Below, one piece after another: positions 56,930 to 64,000 of a stretch of DNA of 64,000 nucleotides (position 1 is its first letter; each line of letters begins with the position of its first letter). The stretch is from Kalaharituber pfeilii (Eukaryota > Ascomycota > Pezizomycetes > Pezizales > Pezizaceae), in NCBI GenBank assembly GCA_015179045.1, contig WHUZ01000052.1, positions 124,001 to 188,000 on the forward strand, in the 5' to 3' direction. Position numbers and translations under genes: made by a program. Under the pieces are notes generated by a model, which was not told the origin of the DNA, did not search any database, and was given only the letters and a program-made list of their open reading frames with translations.

Positions 56930-57190
56930 AAGATATTAGGCATATCGGCCGTATTAAGCACATTGAGCGCGCATATGAGATATTGGCCATATTGATGCAT
57001 GTCGAGTATATTGAGCGCCCACATGAGATATTGAGAGCATACATTTTTTACTTTTTTTATATCAGTGATCGCGTGCCGCCCTATGGGCTATGGCGATGAG
57101 AGCATACATGGGAGATGGGGTATATTGAGCACATTTGGAACCCTGAGCATATTGGGCATATTGAGTGTGTTGAGCGTGCACTTTTTTACT
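56930..57190 (+). repeat. ATATTGAGC-type minisatellite
   Basis: Many imperfect copies of CATATTGAGCGC / GAGATATTGAG, interrupted by a LINE-A hairpin at 57045. Confidence 0.75.
57045..57097 (-). mobile_element. LINE-A hairpin-only insertion
   Basis: 53 bp. Perfect 12-bp TSD GAGAGCATACAT at 57033-57044 and 57098-57109. Confidence 0.92.
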
Positions 57191-58514
57191 AGTCCATTGA
57201 ATATAATAAGTGAAAATGGTAATTCTACAAGTTCTACCACTATATGACCAGAAGTGAGACAGATTACCATAAACAAGTAATTTCCCAATCATCAATAGAT
57301 TCACATGTAAGTGATAGTACTACGTACTTGGGACGGTGCATGGACTGTGGTGTTAGTAGAGTAACTCCAAACAACCCTTCTGAACTTGCCCGGTAGTAGC
57401 TGCCTCAGCTACGTGCAATAAGAGGTTGACACTTTGGAGGAATCAGTGGGGTGTTGCGGTCTCTATGATGATGTAGTAACTATGAGGGGGTAACTTAGGA
57501 CAATGCTTGGTGCTTGACCTTCGAGAGGGCAGCTCTTGCTGGCCCTTCTTATACTCACTCCTGCGTGCGTTCCATCTATTGTCTAACTTGCTATGATATC
57601 ATGATGTTCTATCTATAGATATCCCTCAGCCACTGCCTGGTCTTATCTAGAGGTCCATCCGGTGGCTCTGCTCCTGGAGATCCGTCTGGTGGCTTACACT
57701 ATGCTGTGACCATGCCATAAATCCTTGCAATACACATCCATGCCCAACCCATGTTTCATTGCCAGACTGTAGCTATCGGTTGATTAGACCAAATTGTCAC
57801 TAGCAGCTTTACATGTCGATGGGTGGGCCCCCTTCCCGAGTAGGTCCTTATACTAGTAGCATGAGGCTTATATCCCAAAGAGAAAGAATCTATATTTGAG
57901 CCTATTCTTCACAAGTTCTTGCCGTATGCCTCGTAGCACTTTTTCAAGACCTTGATTCCTACTTGATATCCTATACATCTTCCCAAATTTGTAATCTCTG
58001 CTACCATCGGACGAGCAAAAGGAGTTGGTCTGGTCCGTTCCCGAATTGTCCCCCTCGCGAACGGACTGGTCCTCTAAGTTCGCAAGCGGCCCGGTCGTCA
58101 GACGAATTGAGCTGTCCGCTCGCAAATTATAGCAATGATGAAATTTCTGTTTTTCTGTTGCTCAGCCACATGTCTTGGCTCAGCTACCTTTATGCCTGTG
58201 ATAATGTCATAGTTAATATTTTATAAGTAAACCAGTATAGTTATATTTGCTACGAGCCAATTACAAATGCATACCATATGCTGATGCCTATGTGCTTGCC
58301 ATTACCTGCATAATAGGGCGACGAGGTCGCAGGCGCAGCAGGGTTGGGAGGTGGCGGGTGGAATGGGGAACTGTTAATGCCAGCATGATAGCGCACCTTT
58401 TAGGTGATATCACTGCTTGAAGTAATGAAACAAGAAGAAAGAGTACAAACTCAATGTTGACCACTCCCTCCAGGGCTCACAACTCCTGTTAAGTTCACCC
58501 GTACTGATATATAC
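57191..58514. other. Intergenic DNA
   Basis: No gene supported. A GGACTGGTCCTCT...GCGGGCC-type segment at 58030-58130 has a diverged relative at 58905-58985. Confidence 0.4.
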
Positions 58515-58525
58515 TATGTACCTGG

Positions 58526-58603
58526 CGATGTTATTTAGCACAACATCGCCATAGCTCTTAGGGCGGCCTGCGATAAATGATATAAAAAAAAAAAAAAAAA
58601 AAA
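58526..58603 (+). mobile_element. LINE-A hairpin insertion with 5' filler
   Basis: 78 bp. Perfect 11-bp TSD TATGTACCTGG at 58515-58525 and 58604-58614. Before the hairpin are ~20 bp (CGATGTTATTTAGCACAAC) that form an inverted GATGTT/AACATC with the hairpin start. Confidence 0.88.
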
Positions 58604-58938
58604 TATGTACCTGGTATTTACTTTCTTTTTTTTTAGTGTACAGGACTACGTGACTACACAGTGCCGATGGCCTGGGAATAATATATTGCGTGGTATTACT
58701 GAAAGTGACAATATTGACTCTGAGGATATTGTGGTTATGAGCCTGCAGCCTGTATGGATGGTTATACGTAGTTTTTCAAAAAAAAAAAAAAAAAGCATGT
58801 ATAGATGACTGAAGAGAAGCAATGTCAATAGCATTGTGTAAAAAATATAATTACTGTAGAAAAATCTTCGCATGCGAACAGAAATAGATTTTATTTCTTG
58901 TTCTTGAAAGGACTGGTCCTCTCGCGAACTCAGTCCGC

Positions 58939-59367
58939 TCATGAGTGGACAGGTCTGTTTGCAAGCGGGCCGGATTCGTGAGCAGACCAGAACATATCCT
59001 CTTCCTCGGAGAATGGTTCCTGAGGATAGAGACTAGTTGGTGGCAGTCTGTCACCTTCCTTCCAAATTGTATTTTTAGCCAGACTAGTAATTGGTATATG
59101 TAATTGGCAGCAAAGAGAATAAACTCTCTTCACTACTATTACCCTCATCCCTAGAAGAGGCTCTCTTCTAAATGCCCTCTCTAGCATTACTAGTCTATCT
59201 TCTACCTCTCCTTTCTGTGGAAAACATGGTCCACCATCCTTACTACTGCCATTTGTTTCTGTCTCTGCCTTTTGTACCTCCCTCTTTATCTCCGAGGAAG
59301 AGGGGCTGCCGGAGCCTAAGTCGTTAGCTATCCTTCGCCTATCTCTATCTCTACTCAGGTATTTCAA
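58939..59367 (-). CDS. Hypothetical ORF, 142 residues
   Basis: Starts MKYLSRDRDRRRIANDLGSG, is charged, and ends GPLANRPVHS. There is no recognised domain and no context. Its 3' end overlaps a repeated CGCGAACTCAGTCCGC region. Only length supports it. Confidence 0.2.
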   Translation of the reverse strand: MKYLSRDRDRRRIANDLGSGSPSSSEIKREVQKAETETNGSSKDGGPCFPQKGEVEDRLVMLERAFRREPLLGMRVIVVKRVYSLCCQLHIPITSLAKNTIWKEGDRLPPTSLYPQEPFSEEEDMFWSAHESGPLANRPVHS

Positions 59368-59520
59368 GACCTTTTTTTTTTCCCCTTAAATATCCAGCAG
59401 AACTGCAGTAACGTCTCTGGCTAGTATTGTCTACCCAGTCACTGTAGCATTTTTCTTTGCTTTGCGGCCAGAGGAGTCCACCTAGACACTACCGGATGCT
59501 GAACAATAAAATTCAAATAT

Positions 59521-60363
59521 TACTGTAGTTCACCACTTTCCCGGACACCCCACTTTCCCGGACACATTTACCACCAAAACTGCGCAACTTTCGCACTCAA
59601 TATCTCAACAACCATAACAGCATTTGTGAACACGCTTTGTATAGCTATTAGACAAAGTGTAATTCTTGCTATCTAGCACTTTTTCTTCATCAAAAATTGT
59701 GGGTGCAAAGGGATTATGGCTTGTCGCATTTTTGTTGGAAGGCTTGGCATTTATTTGTATGGGATCTCCATACAAAACGTTCATAAGACTTGAATATAGT
59801 CCTACTCTTCAACGCTAATTACAATAGCTATGATAGTATATGTCCAGAATCACCTGAAGAGTTATAGTAAGGTGCTGCATTTAGTTTACTTTCATTTGTT
59901 GAATTGTGGAGTTGGTGTACAACTATGTACTTTTGGGTGTGTTTCTCATACAAATGGTTTCTATGGGAAATATGAATATTGTGAATGATTTCACAACCAC
60001 TACAGGTATTACCTAACTACGTTGCTCATAGTTTCCAACTGAGTGATCCTATTGAATGTGAGGGTCTGAGTTTTTTTCATGAATTGATTGCATGTGTAGC
60101 ATGCAGAATTCGGGGGCGGTGACATTTGTATGGAGATCCCATACAAATAAATGCCAAGCCTTCCAACAAAAATGCGACAAGCCATAATCCCTTTGCACCC
60201 ACAATTTTTGATGAAGAAAAAGTGCTAGATAGCAAGAATTACACTTTGTCTAATAGCTATACAAAGCGTGTTCACAAATGCTGTTATGGTTGTTGAGATA
60301 TTGAGTGCGAAAGTTGCGCAGTTTTGGTGGTAAATGTGTCCGGGAAAGTGGTGAACTACAGTA
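59521..60363. mobile_element. Long-armed inverted-repeat element, 843 bp
   Basis: The arms 59521-59776 and 60125-60363 are reverse complements with no mismatch seen except a 17-bp tandem duplication (CCCCACTTTCCCGGACA) in the left arm. Tips CTGTAGTTCACCACTTTCCC are flanked by TA. The 348-bp middle has no ORF. This is a foldback MITE-like element of probable Tc1/mariner or pogo type (inference). Confidence 0.88.
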
Positions 60364-60609
60364 AATCTATGTCGAATAAAGTAAGTCAGGTATCAGCGTT
60401 GAAGATATCTCCTGCTCTTCAGCACCAAAAACCAGTCTATTAATTACCCTGATGCAGTCTCCTACTTCAGCACTCAAGATCCTTCATAATATCCGTCTCC
60501 GTGGTGTTGAGGTTACCATCACAGGAATCATCACGTGCCCTTGCGTAATACACGTGCACTGGTGCTAGAGGCTTGCCAAGAGCGCCATAGGTAGCGCGCG
60601 TTTGTGTTT
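60364..60609 (+). mobile_element. Right part of a TA-flanked TIR element
   Basis: Matches 50800-50960 (AACCAGTCTATTAATTACC, ATATCCGTCTCCGTGGTG, GTAGCGCGCGTTTGTGTTTT) and breaks at the copia LTR that starts at 60610. Confidence 0.75.
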
Positions 60610-60945
60610 TGTTGAAGAATATGCAGCGCTGAAGTGAAACATCATGCACAGTGGTTGGGTGTGCTGAAACATATGCAACCTGAGCTGTGGCCATGATGCA
60701 GACTGACGTTTCATGATTCTATGGTCTTCTATTTCCTATACCGATTATATCCTCTTCACCGTCTGAATCCGCTGCTATGCGCAACCTCATTCCGCACCAA
60801 TAATTGTTTAGTTGGGTACGAAGGTACTTCCAGAATTTTGTTGCATAAATAGGGCTGTTTTGGGACGCATATTTGGGGTTATTCTGTTAGGAATTAATCA
60901 ACTGTATCCCACCGCAATTTAGCTCGTAATCTGTAGTTTACCACA
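60610..60945 (+). repeat. 5' LTR of copia element 3
   Basis: 336 bp, TGTTGAAGAATATGCAGCGC at the start and TTTACCACA at the end. Same family as the solo LTR at 50965. Confidence 0.88.
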
Positions 60946-60957
60946 GGTTATGAGCCC
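60946..60957 (+). other. Primer-binding site of copia element 3
   Basis: GGTTATGAGCCC, initiator tRNA-Met anticodon arm complement, directly after the LTR. Confidence 0.8.
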
Positions 60958-61135
60958 GGCGCTCTCTTAACCTACTGCCTTTTCTATAGCTTATCGCATA
61001 CACCGTTATCGCCTATACCGGTGCTACACACATCTCTATAGCTGCCCCGCTTACTGCCTGCATCTTCCACAAACATCTCGTCGCTTCTATATACATTCGT
61101 CGCTTCTACACACCACGTTACTTACCCACTCTACA

Positions 61136-62860
61136 ATGTCGAATACAACCTCAGTTGCCACTGTTCCTGCCACTGTTGCGCTATCAAACAATGACATATA
61201 TCGAGATAAGTACGGGGCAGTAACAAAGCTAACAGAAATTAACTACAGGCAGTGGCATAAGGAAATCGAAGTTGTACTCAAGTCACACAACCTCTTAGAT
61301 ATAGTACTACGAAACGAGAAGGCTCCAACCACAACTGCTGATGGTGACTCATCATCATCATCATCGTCGTCGTCGTCGTCAACGTCTAAAGCACAACCGA
61401 CCTCATCAACCCGTCACAAGCATAGCTTCACAGTCTTACTACCTGGGGAAGAGAAGCACGGTAAACGATGGAGAGCTCATAGCGATAAGCAAGGCCCTAC
61501 AAGTGCCAGGCGAGCTGATGGTAATCACCGACTCACAGACGGCGATCGCAAAACTACAAAAGATAGCGAGAGGCGACCCCACACCCGACGGAGCCGCCAG
61601 CGAGGTGAGGAGACGTTGGGAAGAAAGGGCAGCCACGGGTGATCTAGACCTTGCGATCATGTGGGTCAAGAGCCATAAAGGAATACAAGGCAACACGGGG
61701 GCGGACCAAGCGGCGAAAGTTGGCACTGCCTTGCGAAGGGAAAAGACGAGATAGTGACAGAGCCAGGAATAAGACAAGAATACAAAGCATCCAGAGCTGC
61801 CGAAAGGAACCAAGCCGGACTGAACTACCGCCCACTCCAAAAGGTCGACAAACGCCGGTATCTGGCCACAATGGCAGGGATATTGGGCAATAAGGGACTG
61901 AAGGAATGGAGATTCAGGATTGAAAAGGCCACCTCCCCGGAGTGCAGATGGTGCGGCGAAGCGCCGGAGACCTGGGATCACATAAAGAGTAGCTGCTCGG
62001 CATGGAACAGGAAAACCGCAAGAGGAGCAGACGTGATAAGACAGTTAGATAAGGACACAAACATGGCGGAAATATTGGAATGGGCGGGGGAGGAATAGGA
62101 CGGTTCAATTTTTCTTTACTCTTTCATTATCGATTTTTCTTTACTCTTTCATTATCATTTTTCCATCATACCACTGTAACTAAACATCGCCATAGCCCAT
62201 AGGGCGGCATGCGATTAATGAAATAAAAAAAAAAAAAAAAAAAAAGCATAGCTTCGAGGTTCGACAGTCAAAAGCTGCATCTATAATATACGCTACACTG
62301 TCAGATCGCATCAAATTCCAGCTCTCAAAGATCTCCGACCCTGCCGACGTATGGGAAACGCTGGAGAAACGGTTCAGTGCGCAAAAGAACAATGCACGAG
62401 CAGTACGAATAAGTAACGCCTTCAAGGAAGATAGAATGAAAGATACAGAATCAGTCAATGAATTCCTAGGGCGATTAATGGCTTACCAAACCGAACTTGC
62501 GCATACTGATTATGCTGTGACAGATGAGCAGCTTATAACCCACGCAATGCAGAGACTCACACCGAAATACGAGTTCTATAAGCGCTATATACTTGACAGA
62601 CCTGCAGACTGCAGAACCATTGACTATACCCTGAACCTCCTCCTAGAATTCGAGCTAGGTCAGGAAAATGCCGTACAGTCCACAGTCATGATCACTCAAG
62701 ATAGAGGAAGAGGCAGAGGAGGATATAGAGGTAGAAGAGGTGGTCATAAGAATGGAAGTGACTCACATCTAACATGATGGCACTGCCTGAGAAGGGGACA
62801 CAAAATTAAGGATTGTAATTTGCGGAAAAAGGGCGAGGAATTACGAAATCGGTTCCGAAG
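61136..62860 (+). pseudogene. copia gag interrupted by LINE-A
   Basis: The first part (from ATG 61136) reads MSNTTSVATVPATVALSNND, LTEINYRQWHKEIEVVLKSH and a poly-Ser run, up to RHKHSF. It resumes at 62244 as SFEVRQSKAASIIYATLSDR, then the conserved gag core DPADVWETLEKRFSAQKNNA and FLGRLMAYQTELAHTDYAVT, and a basic RG-rich tail. The zinc knuckle WHCLRRGHKIKDC is preceded by TGA at the expected first Cys (62776-62778), so gag is inactivated there as well. Confidence 0.85.
61430..62243 (+). mobile_element. LINE-A fragment with RNase H and finger in copia gag
   Basis: 814 bp. Perfect 12-bp TSD AAGCATAGCTTC at 61418-61429 and 62244-62255. It encodes RNase H (NDGELIAISKALQVPGELMV, ITDSQTAIAKLQKIARGDP, IMWVKSHKGIQGNTGADQAA) and, after a frameshift near 61750, LATMAGILGNKGLKEWRFRI and ECRWCGEAPETWDHIKSSC. 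Confidence 0.93.
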
Positions 62861-62960
62861 ATCGAAGTCAGAGGACTCTACCACCGAATCGAATTAAGCA
62901 AACACCACTTTGGTACATCCGTCTATATGAGCAGCATACCTTTCGACTTTCTGCTATTTC

Positions 62961-63080
62961 GTCTGTCCTCTCGTCGTCTGTCGCCTCGTCGTCTGTCGCC
63001 TCGTCGTCTGTCGCCTCGTCGTCTGTCGCCTCGTCGTCTGTTGCCTCGTCGTCTGTCGCCTCGTCGCCTTGTCGCCTCAT
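62961..63080 (+). repeat. 15-bp tandem array (CGTCTGTCGCCTCGT)
   Basis: About seven near-perfect units. It lies inside the copia element, where pol should be. Repeats such as RRLSPRRLS on one strand and DEATDDEAT on the other are by-products. Confidence 0.9.
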
Positions 63081-63238
63081 CGTTTGTCCTCTCGTTTCTC
63101 TGCCGCCGCTTTGTCTTCGTTATCGTCGTCTTCCTACCGATATATGGGACTGTCATTTTGGGCACTTGAACTATGGGTATATATTGAACTATTTCATCCG
63201 TGAAGTCATTGGGCGCGGATCGGTTCCGGGTTGCCCTT

Positions 63239-63346
63239 CGTTACATTCACACCGAATCAAATATAGCCAATATCCTTACGAAGCCTCTGGCAAGAGAAAA
63301 ACATGAGAGGCACATGACCGCAATGGGCATTCGTCTAATTTCTTGA
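63239..63346 (+). pseudogene. C-terminal end of copia RNase H
   Basis: Reads RYIHTESNIANILTKPLARE, then KHERHMTAMGIRLIS and stop. This is the usual end of copia polyproteins (TE.N.AD.LTKPL). Confidence 0.85.
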
Positions 63347-63708
63347 GAGATTTATTATATTTCTGATTTTTGGTCATTTCGTGATGATACTGATTTTACT
63401 GAATTTTATGACTTAATCTCGTCTCTGATTTTTCTGATTTTTTGGTATTTTCCGGGAGTAGTACTCTTTCTCTCACACAGGTTTTTCCACTGGGTTTTTC
63501 CGTGGCGGTATGCAAAAAGGGCATCGAGAGTTTTAATGAGGCTACGAGGATCATATATTTTTGATTTTATGACTCTTGACTATATGGCCCTTCGAATGTT
63601 GTACTACTGTTTACACATGCTACCTGTCTGTTTTTGAAAGCATCTGTTTCTGACTGATCATGAATTTTCTGAAGCATTGATTGTGCGGATATTTCGGTTG
63701 AGTGGGAG

Positions 63709-64000
63709 TGTTGAAGAATATGCAGCGCTGAAATGAAACATCATGCACAGTGGTTGGGTGTGCTGAAACATAGCTCCCACGTGTCCAGATCATCCCCCCA
63801 TCACTAAAATATATCATTTGGAATTCCTCAATACATACACAGTGGTTGGGTGTGCTGAAACATATGCAACCTGAGCTGTGGCCATGATGCAGACTGACGT
63901 TTCACGTTTCTATGGTCTTCTATTTCCTATACCGATTATATCCTCTTTACCGTCTGAATCCGCTGCTATGCGCAACCTCATTCCGCACCAATAATTGTTT
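63709..64000 (+). repeat. 3' LTR of copia element 3 (cut by window end)
   Basis: Follows the polypurine tract. It matches 60610 onwards apart from a 66-bp insertion at 63773-63838 flanked by a 26-bp duplication. Confidence 0.85.

Larger units (their letters stand above)
60610..64000 (+). mobile_element. pol-deleted copia element, runs off the window
   Basis: Order: 5' LTR (60610-60945), primer-binding site, gag (split by a LINE-A copy), a 15-bp repeat array, the last ~35 codons of copia RNase H, a polypurine tract (GAGTGGGAG) and the 3' LTR from 63709. Protease, integrase and reverse transcriptase are gone. Confidence 0.88.

Noticed and set aside
62868..63165. Repetitive ORFs (DEATDDEAT, RRGDRRRG, PRRLSPRRLS)
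   Set aside because: Six-frame by-products of the 15-bp tandem array, not proteins.

Overview
The window looks like a transposon-rich chromosome segment of a filamentous fungus in the Dikarya, most probably an ascomycete. The grounds are short spliceosomal introns of 53-118 bp with GT..AG ends and CTAAC/CTGAC-like branch sites, Tad1-type LINEs (RNase H domain followed by a C-terminal CCHC-like finger), copia LTR elements primed by the anticodon arm of initiator tRNA-Met, and an F-box gene. The species cannot be told from sequence alone. No rRNA, tRNA or CRISPR was seen.

Host genes lie in islands. At 5.4-10.3 kb are four paralogous two-exon genes of unknown function, with the intron at the same place and phase. 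At 17.9-20.4 kb a diverged tandem segmental duplication carries two paralogous genes for ~72-residue proteins, each split by an intron at the same nucleotide. At 23.5-25.8 kb lie an F-box gene (with one frame change) and an unrecognised 235-residue ORF. At 38.4-40.2 kb a five-exon minus-strand gene encodes a 480-residue protein that may be a beta-propeller. At 52.5-53.9 kb lies a PaaK-like adenylate-forming enzyme gene broken by one or two frameshifts near its 3' end. A small spliced ORF at 12.9-13.2 kb is tentative.

Most of the rest is mobile DNA. Two LINE-like families dominate. LINE-A has RNase H plus a C-terminal finger. LINE-B has one full-length 1.38-kb copy that carries only ORF1. About 29 separate insertions of these families have recognisable target-site duplications (TSDs). 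Many consist of nothing but a ~35-40 nt 3' hairpin and a homopolymer tail, with the 5' junction at the base of the hairpin in independent copies of both families. The hairpin shows compensatory base changes between copies.

At 28-35 kb the insertions are nested several layers deep: an ORF1-like element contains a LINE-A copy, which contains a 5.1-kb element with long terminal inverted repeats (TIRs) and a 9-bp TSD. That element holds a full-length LINE-B and a very young 1655-bp non-autonomous copia element (320-bp LTRs identical by eye, TSD GTATC). Other elements are a TA-flanked TIR family at 33, 37, 50 and 60 kb, a long-armed inverted-repeat element at 59.5-60.4 kb, a hAT-like MITE at 44 kb, a solo LTR at 51 kb, and a pol-deleted copia element that runs off the right end.
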